In this document: positions 42,250 through 51,994 of the stretch, piece by piece
Layout: each line of letters begins with the position of its first letter
Position numbering within the stretch: position 1 is the first letter of the stretch
DNA from: Cladocopium goreaui
Lineage: Eukaryota > Sar > Dinophyceae > Suessiales > Symbiodiniaceae
Assembly (NCBI GenBank): GCA_947184155.2
Contig: CAMXCT020000491.1
Span: forward strand, 1 to 64,000
DNA: 64,000 nucleotides
Reading direction: 5' to 3'
The notes under the pieces: generated by a model
Told to the model about the DNA's origin: nothing
The model's input: only the letters and a program-made list of their open reading frames with translations
Database searches by the model: none
Made by a program: the position numbers and the translations under genes

Positions 42250-42330
42250 CACATATATTAAATATAATATGTATTTAATATAATATATATATATATATGA
42301 AATATAGTATAATATATATATATATATGTG
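42250..42330. repeat. TA/TTAAATATAATA tract
   Basis: AT-only low-complexity region. Confidence 0.85.
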
Positions 42331-42426
42331 TGTATTACCATATGTACATAGCATATCCAACAAATTATACCATTGGTTGAATAGATACACACCATTTATT
42401 TACCATATATTTAACATTATAAAGCA

Positions 42427-42569
42427 TCACCACCCCAAGTCCCCGGCACCCCGTTGCGGCGCATCGGTCTTAAGGCGAAGGCGGTCTGCCCGGCGTCGGC
42501 GGCGGCTTCCGCAGCTTCAAAGAGTTGCGCTTGGTGGGTTTCGAAGAGCAGGTCTGGGGGTGCCAGAGG
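42427..42569 (-). CDS. Candidate exon, reverse strand, hypothetical
   Basis: On the reverse strand a TTTTATAG acceptor is followed by PLAPPDLLFETHQAQLFEAA and EAAADAGQTAFALRPMRRNG. The Ala/Glu-rich helix-like reading is more convincing than the Arg/Pro-rich + frames. Strong GC contrast with flanks. The donor end near 42427 is not certain. No family was recognised. Confidence 0.35.
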
Positions 42570-43255
42570 CTATAAAATGGGTATAATTAGAATTAGATAT
42601 TAAAATATCATTGGGATATTAGGATATATGGATATTATATCATGGATATAACATGGGTCTATGGATTTGTTTTGATAATTATTGGGTACGGTATAACGTG
42701 ATAATTAGGATATGATATCATGCATACATGTGTATATATATATATATTAGAATCATAATGGATAAATAATGTATATAGAGGCTATAAATGGGTTTACTCA
42801 ATAGAATCATTAGGTAAATACAACCATATTGAAATATCATTGACTACCTAATAACCATTGTATAATGACATTTTGACGGATCATTAGAATCATGGACAAG
42901 TGCATATATAATGGATATTTTTTATTAGGTATGAAACCTAAGGAAAAAACATGGATGATTATATAATGAATGATCGGAATGTCATGGGATATCATGGGAT
43001 TGAAAAAAAACAAAAACATTACTTGGGGGCTCAGGCCAGAGATTACTTCTATGGGTAAACCATGGTTTGTTTAAGCCCTGTGCGCTGGGATAGGCCCTAT
43101 AAGTATGGTGAAATATATCCACTTAGTTCACTTGGTTCACTGCACTTCTAAGTAGGTTGACTCGGGTTGAAAATTATGAAGGAGGTGTATCATAATTGTT
43201 TCTAGTTATTACTAGGAATTATTGGATATTTGTGAGACTTAATGATGTTTAATGT
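42570..43255. other. AT-rich DNA without recognisable feature
   Basis: TA run at 42733-42748 and phrases GGATATTA/ATCATGGGAT. Nothing coding. Confidence 0.4.
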
Positions 43256-43284
43256 GTGGTTTGTAAACCAACAAGCATAGCTGA

Positions 43285-43390
43285 CCTGCAGCACCTTGTT
43301 GGACACATCGCAGAGTTTCGCCACAACATTCGAGACGAGATGCCCAGGCGTAGCTGCAGCAAAAAGTCTTGTGAAAAGGGGTTGCTTACA
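43285..43390 (-). other. Coding-like island, strand uncertain
   Basis: The reverse frame reads LFAAATPGHLVSNVVAKLCD and VSNKVLQ, the + frame reads LQHLVGHIAEFRHNIRDEMP. Either could be an exon. The reverse reading ends at CTGCAG|GTCAGC, a possible donor. Confidence 0.25.
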
Positions 43391-43456
43391 GCCCCTGGCC
43401 ATTCTCTATTCGGTATCTACTGGTGCAATTTGGATTTGGAGCGCGAGGCGGAGTGA

Positions 43457-43930
43457 ATTATCCCATTGATATGTTGGCGAAGTGACTCCCACTACTCCCA
43501 CTACTGTACTAACCACTTACTAAGTGGGATAATCCTCCAAGTAGGAACTATTCAAAGCTGATTGTAAGATTGCAATTTGGGGTTTCAAACTCCAAGTGAG
43601 TGGTAGGGACCCATTGCTGTTGCTTGTAACTTTCAGACAGGATGACAGGGTTCCAAAATCGTTCCATCTACGTATTGACTGGTACACGAACCAGGAGTTG
43701 GATCATTTTTGGCAAGTCAAATGCGTGGCTTTGTTTACGGGCCCGAGTTCTTCGATTTCTTGAAGGTGACTTCCAATGCTCCACTTGAGTAATTCACCAG
43801 GAATGGGGAATCTGGAGTAGTTCTGACTTTTGTTAAGCCATCTTTCCTGATGATTTCAGTCCATGTTTTGGATGTTCCAGCCTAGGAATCCTGGGATAAT
43901 GATGATCCCCAATGACGAGCATGTTTTTCA
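43457..43930. other. No firm feature
   Basis: 43513-43546 (AAGTGGGATAATCCTCCAAG) is related to the inverted element at 63675-63810. 43885-43925 carries a family F-like interior phrase (GATGATCCCCAATGACGAGC). Confidence 0.4.
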
Positions 43931-44000
43931 AATGGAGGTTTCCGTTTTGTCATGGGGGTACCCCATTTCATCTATTTTTCCATGGGATTTTCCCCATAAC
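43931..44000. repeat. Family G-like fragment
   Basis: AATGGAGGTTTCCGTTTTGT then GGGGGTACCCC, matching 4103. Confidence 0.5.
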
Positions 44001-44044
44001 TGAAACCAAATGGATTGAAACCACCAGTCATCTTCCCTTGAGGG

Positions 44045-44150
44045 CCAACACTGGCGTGTGACAGTCGAGACTCCGCTGCGGCTCTTTTGTCGGCCAGAGC
44101 ACCGGGCACGTGGGGCTGGCTCAGACGGGTCAGGGCTTGTTCGGTAGAAC
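44045..44150 (+). other. GC-rich coding-like island
   Basis: The + frame reads TLACDSRDSAAALLSARAPG and TWGWLRRVRACS. The reverse strand is also open. Unassigned. Confidence 0.2.
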
Positions 44151-44165
44151 ATTGACATCGAAAGC

Positions 44166-44860
44166 CTTGGGAAAAGATGGGAAAATGATGGTTCCAAACG
44201 TGCTTATGAATGCTTATGACATTTTATAAACCAATTTTTGGCGGGGTCTGTTTTTTGGATGTTAGGTTCAATGCTATGCTGTTAGGGAACGGACAATTAA
44301 CCTTTTCATGTGATCACATGTGACCATAAAGAGTCAGTGCATCCCAGAAGTGGCAGTTTTTTGCATGAGACCATCCAAATTCGTGGTCGACCCATACACA
44401 TTTTCCCTTGGTCAGTTCGGCACTTTTCAAGAATTGATTTCTAACATATCCAGTCTTGGCCTTGTTGAGCAGGGCGACCTTCTAGGGGTCCCTGTTTGCG
44501 ACACACCCATGCGTTTCATGATATTGAATTAGAAACACAAGCTTGGTTCTCCAAATATCTCCAAATCTGATATGGGTTTGCGTAAGAATACCCCCAAAAA
44601 GCCTCATGGTTCACCATAGTTTGCCTCATCAAGATTTGGGCTATGCTGCCCGCCATGCTTGATCTACATAATATGCTTTGACGAAGTTTTTGCTGCAGCG
44701 TCAAAATATCAATGTCGTAGAATCCCAATTTTTGACACTTTTACGCGACTTGTATTTTTTCAGTTTCCACTGCAATCAGAGGCCAGATATTTCATGTTTC
44801 CAAAGTATTTGTGCACGTCACAACTTGTGTCATGTGTTTCTCTGGTGCGACATTTTGGGT
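44166..44860. other. No firm feature
   Basis: Anonymous short frames, the longest on + being 44659-44883. It ends inside a family A element. Confidence 0.3.
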
Positions 44861-44963
44861 TACCCTCTGGTAAACTAACATAACTATGGCAAATCACCAT
44901 TTTAATAGGTAAATCCACTATAAATGGCCATTTTCAATAGCTATGTTAGTTTACCAGAGGGTA
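44861..44963. mobile_element. Family A palindromic element, best-preserved copy
   Basis: TACCCTCTGGTAAACTAACA at the left and TGTTAGTTTACCAGAGGGTA at the right, perfectly complementary for 20 bases. 103 bp. CTG|GTAAAC (44870) and TTTACCAG|AGG (ending about 44956) would delimit an about 87-base GT-AG intron in either orientation. Confidence 0.92.
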
Positions 44964-45254
44964 CAAAAATAGCCTCCTTGAAGCTGTTCATAATCAGCGG
45001 TGATCTCCACAATGCTAGATCCTCAGTCCACCCCGTCCACCCCAGCCCCGAAAAACCAATGGTTTTAGCCTCCCCAAGACCGCTGGATGATCTCATGTTC
45101 ACAATGTTAATCAATATTTGATTTGGCTGCTTTTACAATATCCGGGGATTACTAATGATCATGAATGATCATGTGGAATTTCACCAACCGTTATAGGATG
45201 ATATAGGATGTACTGCAATTGGAGTATAATGGGATAGATATATACATACATTGT

Positions 45255-45358
45255 CTGGTTGGTGGTTTGGAAGATGAATGGATTATTGTTCCATATTGGC
45301 AATTTCATAATCCCAACTGACTAATATTTTTCAGAGGGGTGGCTCAACCACCAACCAG
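45255..45358. mobile_element. Family F palindromic element
   Basis: CTGGTTGGTGGTTTGGAAGA at the left and GGCTCAACCACCAACCAG at the right. Confidence 0.85.
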
Positions 45359-46078
45359 TTTGGATATATCATCGCTTCATAAGTCAGTCACACTCAAAAA
45401 CAGAACTATGAACTATGTTGATGAGCCACACATGGATTTGTCCAAGAAAATAATAGCCTTAAAATCCACTTGCTTACACTGATGGGAATCCCACTGTTTC
45501 CATGTTTATGGATACTATTATAGACTATGGGTAGTCAAGAGTCAAGAGTCGAGACTGGCACTGAATGGCTAAAGTGGTTGGTTAAACCATGTTATTCAAA
45601 AATGTTGTTTGCGTCATTTATACCTACGTTGTGAGGTCCGCTTAATATTTCTGTTATTACTATTGATTATTAGCAAATCTCCAATATGTTTATATATTGT
45701 TAGTAGTTCCTATTATTAAATTAGTGGTTAAATTATCAAATCAAACATTCTCGTGTCATATCCCCTTAATTTTTGATTGTGCATATCCCCATTAAACTTA
45801 GAAACTATCAAATAATACATCGTATGTTTATATTTCATTGAGATAGTTAAACCTAAGAATCCAATTATTTCTCTCTGTTATAATGTCCCACTATTAATCC
45901 TAATATCCAGTATTTCTCCTAATATCCTATTATTGTTATTGGACAGATTGAAATTAGTCTATTGAGTTATTCAAACCCTATTAGCAAACTATTAGTCCCA
46001 TCGATAGTCCCAATCTATTCTAGTCAGTTATTATTAATTATATAATCGTTGGTTGTTAATATTATCAGTAGCTACTAC
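45359..46078. other. AT-rich DNA without recognisable feature
   Basis: About 700 bases with no long frame. Words such as CTAATATCC and ATTATTAGTCCC recur, suggesting decayed low-complexity sequence. Confidence 0.4.
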
Positions 46079-46145
46079 TGATTATCATGACCGATTATCA
46101 TGACCGATTCTCATGACCGATTATCATGACCGATTATCATGATCA
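46079..46145. repeat. GATTATCATGACC 13-bp tandem repeat
   Basis: Five copies, one with TTCTC in place of TTATC. Confidence 0.95.
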
Positions 46146-46486
46146 TACTAAGTTGTTGGGTAACTATAGTCAATTACTATCAGCTAAGATAAAATAAGAT
46201 AAATACTTAAATACTACGTCAAATTATTATCAATTATATGGTACATATCCTGTAAGGATATGTCTTTGTTGTAATATTCAAGAGTGAAGATGTTTCACGT
46301 CAACTCACAACACAAGATGCATCACATGTTACTTGTTTGATTGACCGATTTAGTGTTCAGGTTCCGGTGCCCGAGTTCAATCAAACAACAAAAACCCTCC
46401 ACCCACTGCCTGTTTCATGTCTTTTCATGTTTTGTTCTTGCATGGTTTCCAGTGGCAACCCTGATTTCATCTAATTTCTACTGACC

Positions 46487-46792
46487 ATGGCACTGGTCCC
46501 TGTGGAACATATTTTGTTGGAGCAGCTCCTTTTCCCAGTCCGTTGCGCTGATCGACAGCTCAGCGACTTGCACCTATGTTTGGACCACTTGATTGACATG
46601 GAAGACCATCTTGAAGATTTTGGTGCTCATGCGGTTGTTCATCAGCTCCAATTGACGGTGCAACACCTACGCACCACAATCCTCTATGTCAAGCTTTGCA
46701 AGCTGCAGCACTTGGTGCGCTTCCAACGTGCGCTTCACATCCAATGGACGCACCACCAGTTAGTTCCACCAATTGAGTTTGACCTTGACTAA
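46487..46792 (+). CDS. Hypothetical 101-residue protein
   Basis: A complete + frame with ATG in the context GACCATGG and stop at 46790-46792. The reverse strand is closed here, so this is the only reading. The product is rich in Leu and His and predicted (by eye) to be helical, starting MALVPVEHILLEQLLFPVRC and containing an acidic run DHLIDMEDHLEDFGAH. No signal peptide, membrane segment or known domain. It could be a small gene, one exon or a mobile-element relic. Confidence 0.35.
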   Translation: MALVPVEHILLEQLLFPVRCADRQLSDLHLCLDHLIDMEDHLEDFGAHAVVHQLQLTVQHLRTTILYVKLCKLQHLVRFQRALHIQWTHHQLVPPIEFDLD

Positions 46793-46994
46793 GTACAGGT
46801 GCTCCCATTTTTATTCAGCCTTATCAGCTCCACTGAAATTTTGGACAGCTCAATTTTGTGGACGAGCCTACCCTGCCGTCCGAAGCCTGTGTGGCGAAAT
46901 CCCCTCAAAGCCATTAGTATGTCATTATTAGTCATTATCATATTAAGTTAAATGTGGAAAGTCTTAGCTTTACCTGCTATGGATTTCTCTTCCC

Positions 46995-47063
46995 AGGTGG
47001 CCCCAGCGCGGGCGCCGCGAGTTCTGGCGCGAGTTCTCGCGCGTTGCAACGCTGCGAGGTGCA
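46995..47063 (+). other. GC-rich coding-like island
   Basis: Follows CTTCCCAG|G, an acceptor-like site. One frame reads RWPQRGRREFWREFSRVATL. It abuts a family G element. Confidence 0.22.
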
Positions 47064-47064
47064 G

Positions 47065-47171
47065 CTGGGGGTTCCCCCAAATCATCCATGCGTTTTTTGG
47101 ATGTTCCACTGTAATCCACTGTAAACTGTGAACAATCCATTTTGAGGTAGCCTCATTTCAGGAAACCCTCA
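47065..47171. mobile_element. Family G element, left end degraded
   Basis: GGGGGTTCCCCCAAATCATC at the left and CCTCATTTCAGGAAACCCTC at the right. Confidence 0.6.
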
Positions 47172-48162
47172 CTGTAGTTGGTTCCCATTCTGTATTGGTT
47201 ATACAACACTTAAATATCTTCGCCCCAACCCGGACGTTGCTCCACACTTACATCATGATCATCACGATCATCACGATCATCATGATCATCATCATCATCA
47301 TTCTTAAATGGGGATTTAATCAACTGGTGAGGGGTCAAAAGCGTAGCAACCGATGGTCCCCTAAGTGATAGCTGGTATGGCTGGTATGGCAGTCATGTGG
47401 GAATGTCATAGGCTTTGACCTATCCTTCCATGCCGAAAAGATGGAAATGGACTGCTAAAGTGTTGTGCCAAAAAAGGACACCATTAGAAAATGACTAAAA
47501 CTTTAAACCGCAAGGAGAAAATTTGGAAGTATGAACCCTCAAACCTCAAAACTCAAGAATTTTGACGAACCATCAAAAACAATGGGGGTATGGGGTACGA
47601 AGCTTCAAAATTCAAGCTTTTGTTTAATGAGAATCACGCCTTGATAAGGGGGGTTTCATGGGAACATAAAACTCCAAGGTATTTGAAACTAGGCCAATAG
47701 GCTTTAAACATCTTTTAAACAATATACCCTAATCATATATATATACATATATATATATATGTACATATATATATAATCTTACAAAGCACATACATATGTC
47801 AATCGATAAATAAATAAATTAATTAATAGAACGCTATCCCAGCCATCAGGCAGCCCTTGCAGGCCGGTTTTTGCGAGCAGGGTAGGGCGACGATTTCGGT
47901 GGCCAATGTGCATTTGTTGGGTTTTGGGGACAAGAACAAGTCTTATGAAAACATGGAAAAATATGGATTTACCCTAATAAACGTGAGAATTTGTCCAGGA
48001 CAAATGTGGATTTGGTGAATTTACTTCAGGGTAAAGCAACCACAGATGTGGAGTTTACCCACCATGAATGTAGATCATTCGAATCGAAAACCGTTGGTTT
48101 CACCAACAGGCGGGGGTTGCTGCAAGTTAAACACCAAGAAATTCTGGCATACTCCAAAAATC
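47172..48162. other. Featureless, with short repeats
   Basis: ATCATGATCATCACGATC tandem words at 47253-47302 and TA runs at 47735-47775. No recognised coding sequence. A + frame at 47991-48176 is anonymous. Confidence 0.4.
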
Positions 48163-48273
48163 TGGGTAAATTATAACGACCTCACTACGACCTCACTGGA
48201 AATCATGGTTTTTATAGGGAAATCATCCCCAAATGGCCTTAATTCAGGTTAGTGAATTATTATAATTTGCCCA
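48163..48273. mobile_element. Family B palindromic element
   Basis: TGGGTAAATTATAACGACCT at the left and AGTGAATTATTATAATTTGC plus CCA at the right. It contains an internal tandem (GACCTCACTAC) and AATCATCCCCAAATGGCC. Confidence 0.8.
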
Positions 48274-48720
48274 GAATGATGGTTGATGCTTTTAAAAATG
48301 AACTGGTACCAACTGGTGCAGGTGGAATTTTCAATAGCAGGGATGGGCATCAGCATGCCAGAAGTTTTGAATGGTTTTCTCGAAGGCTTTGGGCGAGGAT
48401 GAGCGACCTGGAGACACCAAAAATCAATGGCAGAGGTCAGCGTGGTGACATCCCCAAAATTGTTTCTGGATGGAGAAGTATATATTTACAGTTCCGGTTC
48501 CCCATGTTTATTTGTTCATATCCCCATCATACCCTGAGGACACCATGAGTTGAAACCGCATGGAACCGCATGGAACCACAAAACGCGAAGGAGTGGATTA
48601 TGCTGCCTCAAATCTTCTAAACTTTAGTGACTATATAGTCATTGATTTCCCAAGATATACATATGATTACATATGTATCTGTATATGATAAATAAATAAA
48701 TTAATCAATAAATAATATAT
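48274..48720. other. No firm feature
   Basis: Anonymous + frame 48252-48548. AT-rich end. Confidence 0.3.
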
Positions 48721-48810
48721 CCCATAGGATCCATGTATGCTATATCTGGTAACATTTACCATCAATATACCCCCAATGTTAGTATATATACCATACATGG
48801 ATCCTATGGG
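48721..48810. mobile_element. Family J palindrome
   Basis: CCCATAGGATCCATGTATGC at the left and CATACATGGATCCTATGGG at the right. Relative of 38979-39088. Confidence 0.75.
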
Positions 48811-48854
48811 TATATATATATTATATTATCTCCCATGATTATTGGTGAAATCCA

Positions 48855-48972
48855 GGCCCCATGGCTTTCCAGTCCCAGTGCCTCTCCGTGGCGGATGCCA
48901 ATGCGGTGCGGAACCCCTATTGGGCGAGGGATGCCGGGGCGAGAAGCAAGGGATTTCAGCATCGAAGATGAG
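48855..48972 (+). CDS. Candidate exon, hypothetical
   Basis: Follows AAATCCAG|G. One frame reads PMAFQSQCLSVADANAVRNP and YWARDAGARSKGFQHR before a stop. A second + frame is longer but Arg/Pro-rich. No clear donor and no family recognised. Confidence 0.25.
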
Positions 48973-48975
48973 GAT

Positions 48976-49448
48976 TTCACCTCGAAAAACATGGGGAAAC
49001 CTGCAAGAGTTGTGAGTTTCGCCAGATTTTTTTCTGACTTAACCTGACAAAATCGGGATGATTTATGTAACCAACATATCCAAATTCACAAATACCTGGA
49101 GTTAGCTAACGCATCAATGTGGATTTGACCAGCAAAAAGAGAGATTTAAGCACAATAAAAGATAAAGAACTGGGATTCACCCAACAACAGATGAATGTTT
49201 GGACCATCTAAGGATAAAACATGAAGTAAAAGGACAAAAGACAATCCCGCTTGTACCTTGTCGCCCTGGTGCGTCTACTCTTCAAGGATGGTGGCTAATT
49301 GTCATCGTCCATTCTGCTGGAAGGAAGCCTCACATTGTCGTTATCTGCCTGTACCAAGCAATCCAGGGCTTGCCCCATGGATGTACAGTAACAAAGAACA
49401 AATTCGATAGAAGCAGGTATAACTGATATAACCGATAGAACACATATT
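48976..49448. other. No firm feature
   Basis: An anonymous + frame at 49199-49426 (LVPCRPGASTLQGWWLIVIV) could be coding but has no recognised domain. Confidence 0.25.
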
Positions 49449-49563
49449 TACCATCCGGTTATTTAACAAAGCCATGGAAAACCCCCATTTTATAGCTAGG
49501 TAAACCATCTATTTTTATGGGCCATCTATACCATGGCTACGTAACAGTCATAACCAGAGGGTA
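49449..49563. mobile_element. Family A element, diverged
   Basis: TACCATCCGGTTATTTAACA at the left and CAGTCATAACCAGAGGGTA at the right. Confidence 0.75.
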
Positions 49564-50334
49564 TATCCATATTAATCCCATTATAAAATATTATAAACCA
49601 CTATTCACCCAATATCAGCCACTATTAATGGAAACTAACTACTATTTACTCTAACCAATTTTGATGGCCATAACTGTAGAAATATCGATTTCCCATAGAT
49701 TTCCCATAGGTTTCCTATAGGTTTCTTCTGCTTTCCCATAGAAATAAACCAACCTGCGTACCATACGTTTTTCGGACGCCGAATCTCCAGGAATCCTTAA
49801 GCCAACAATCAATCCGGTCGTAGGTTCCATCGCAGTTTAAAACGGCTGAAAGATTGGTGAAAACCAATAGAATATATCTATAATATATATATAATATAGC
49901 TATATATATATAATATACAGTAGCAACCAATTTCACTGGCCACGTTTGCCATAAACCATTCCATGTAGCCTAGGTAGCCGAACGGTAGTTGGGTACTTTG
50001 ATAAAACATCGCCTTGAACAATGCCCAAAAAACACATATCTCCAAGACCGGGCCTGGCCTCCACTTTGGCATATGGATTTGTCTGATTCATATCATCTGT
50101 CTCCCTAGTGATTTCTCTAGGTGGCCCATAGTGGCCCTAAGGTTATTCACCCCGTTTTCAGACAGACCTAAATCTCATACTATTGGCTAGAACATTTCCA
50201 TTTTCTCCCTATTGTATCCCAATTATATCTCCATTGCATCTCCACCATAGTTCGGGTTATCCCTCCTTTTACCGCCCAAAAATCGCGTTCCATTACTGCC
50301 CATGATATTCCCATTAGCTTCCCATTCTTGACAT
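49564..50334. other. No recognisable feature
   Basis: TA run at 49866-49922. CCCATAGATTTCCCATAGG words at 49690-49745. No coding sequence recognised. Confidence 0.4.
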
Positions 50335-50457
50335 CTGGTTGGTGGTGACTGGAACATGAATGGATTATTTTTCCCATCATATTGGGAATGTCATCATCCC
50401 AACTGACGAACTAACTCCATCATTTTTCAGAGGAGTGGCTAAAAAACCACCAACCAG
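50335..50457. mobile_element. Family F palindromic element
   Basis: CTGGTTGGTGGTGACTGGAA at the left and GGCTAAAAAACCACCAACCA plus G at the right, with interior GGGAATGTCATCATCCCAAC. Confidence 0.85.
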
Positions 50458-50479
50458 CGATTATTGGTATCATAACTCA

Positions 50480-50715
50480 TAACCACTATTATTATATAAT
50501 CCCATTATTGATGATTACCCCATTATTTAGTATGATCCCATTATAATCCCATTACTATTGGTATATAATCCCATTATAATCCCATTATTGATGATTATCC
50601 CATTATAATCCAATCATTGGTTAAAACCACCAACCAGATTATTACTAACCATCATTAACCATATAATAACCATACATTAACCATATAATAACCATACATT
50701 AACCATATAATAACC
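50480..50715. repeat. CCCATTATAATC and ACCATATAATAACCATAC tandem repeats
   Basis: First part: irregular repeats of CCCATTAT(A)ATC. Second part (50645-50715): three copies of a 22-base unit ACCATATAATAACCATAC plus ATTA. Confidence 0.88.
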
Positions 50716-50758
50716 ATCATTATCCCATTATAACCACCAACCAGACATGATTTTCCAG

Positions 50759-50875
50759 CACCTGAGCCATTGCTGCGAGGTTCTCAGCCTTTTGGCCTAC
50801 CACCCTGAGCCAATGCTGGACTCGCCTCCTGCGTTCGTGTCGCAACAGGCGCCCAGGGCCGGCAAGGGCCGGCAG
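50759..50875 (+). CDS. Candidate 117-bp exon, hypothetical
   Basis: Bounded by GATTTTCCAG|C and CCGGCAG|GTGGG. The 39 codons read HLSHCCEVLSLLAYHPEPML and DSPPAFVSQQAPRAGKGRQ without a stop. The length is a multiple of three. Downstream is a small CAGGTGGG repeat. A family F-type end (AACCACCAACCAG) lies 14 bases upstream of the acceptor. No family was recognised. Confidence 0.36.
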
Positions 50876-51254
50876 GTGGGCAGGTGGGCAGGTGGGTGGC
50901 ATCAACTAACCATAGGGGCATACAGTGGAAGCCAATATCCAACCTCTGTTGGGGATGGTGTATGATTTTTTGGGGTTTAATGGACTGGTAAATGATAGCC
51001 ACTGTTAAAGGGGAAAACATGTTTTTTTGTTACCTCTTGTTCTACCTTTTTAGGCCCTTGTATCTTGACATGTTTTCTATCTGGCGTGTTGGGAGCAACC
51101 CTGCCATCGGGAGATCCAAACAAAAGGAAATACCAGCAACAAGAAGTGTCTGGGGGCTTCAACTATTGTTTTCAGTTGATGTTCATCCCTTAGACTGGCA
51201 GCCACAACAAAAATCAGAATTCACCCAGAGAAATTTTGTTTTGGATGGCAGGAT
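50876..51254. other. No firm feature
   Basis: Starts with three GGCAGGTGG repeats. An anonymous + frame at 50992-51306 runs into the family G element. Confidence 0.3.
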
Positions 51255-51363
51255 GTGGAGGTTTCCTAAAATGGGATTACCTCCCCAAATTATCCAAATT
51301 ATATAGTAATTTTTCGTATCGAAACCCATGGTTTTGGGGATCCACCATTTTAGGACACCCTGA
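51255..51363. mobile_element. Family G palindromic element
   Basis: TGTGGAGGTTTCCTAAAATG at the left and CCACCATTTTAGGACACCCT at the right. Confidence 0.8.
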
Positions 51364-51512
51364 TGCGCGAATGATTCTTGTTCGGTAATCACTCCTCCCA
51401 TTGAGCTCTGGGGTTTGCCTGTTTACTTTCTGCAAGCTCAAGGAGATTTGGAACGCTGGGGAACAAAAGCCACACAACCAAGTGGTCATTTTATAGCATA
51501 AGACTTTGAAGA

Positions 51513-51597
51513 TATGGAGGTTTCCTAAAATGGTGGTACCCCCAAATCATCTATGTTTAAACCATCCAGCCATTGGGTACCCTCCATGTTCAGGAAA
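51513..51597. mobile_element. Family G element, right end degraded
   Basis: ATGGAGGTTTCCTAAAATGG followed by TGGTACCCCCAAATCATC at the left; CATTGGGTACCCTCCATGTT then CAGGAAA at the right. Confidence 0.7.
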
Positions 51598-51697
51598 GAT
51601 AGGAAAGCACCATATGAGCGTTTCAATGGTGTAAACTCCGCCAGGAAAGCAGAGATTTTCGACACTCTGAGGAGGAACTGAAGGCCGGCAGCGGGAA

Positions 51698-51836
51698 AAG
51701 TGGTGTGCCGCCCCAGTTATAAGTTGGTTTATAAACCATAGTAAGTATATAGATATTACCATAAACCATAGTTATTACCATAAACCATAGTTATTGGAGT
51801 TATAAACCAACTTAGCTAACTATGGGGCACCACCTC
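51698..51836. mobile_element. Family E element with internal duplication
   Basis: AAGTGGTGTGCCGCCCCAGT at the left and CTATGGGGCACCACCT at the right. ACCATAAACCATAGTTATT is present twice in the middle. Confidence 0.8.
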
Positions 51837-51874
51837 GAATGGCTAAAAGTGGTTTGCAATCATTAGAATCTGAA

Positions 51875-51994
51875 TACCATCTTGTAATTTAACGTAGGGA
51901 ACTGGCAAATCATCATGTTGAATATAGGTAAATAATCATAATCCATCTATAAATGGACATTTTTTTCCATAGCTATGTTAAACATTGCGGGGTA
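51875..51994. mobile_element. Family A element at the 5' edge of the retrotransposon
   Basis: TACCATCTTGTAATTTAACG at the left and ATGTTAAACATTGCGGGGTA at the right. The first codons of the long retrotransposon frame (MDIFFHSYVKHCG) are translated from this element and not from retrotransposon sequence. Confidence 0.7.
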
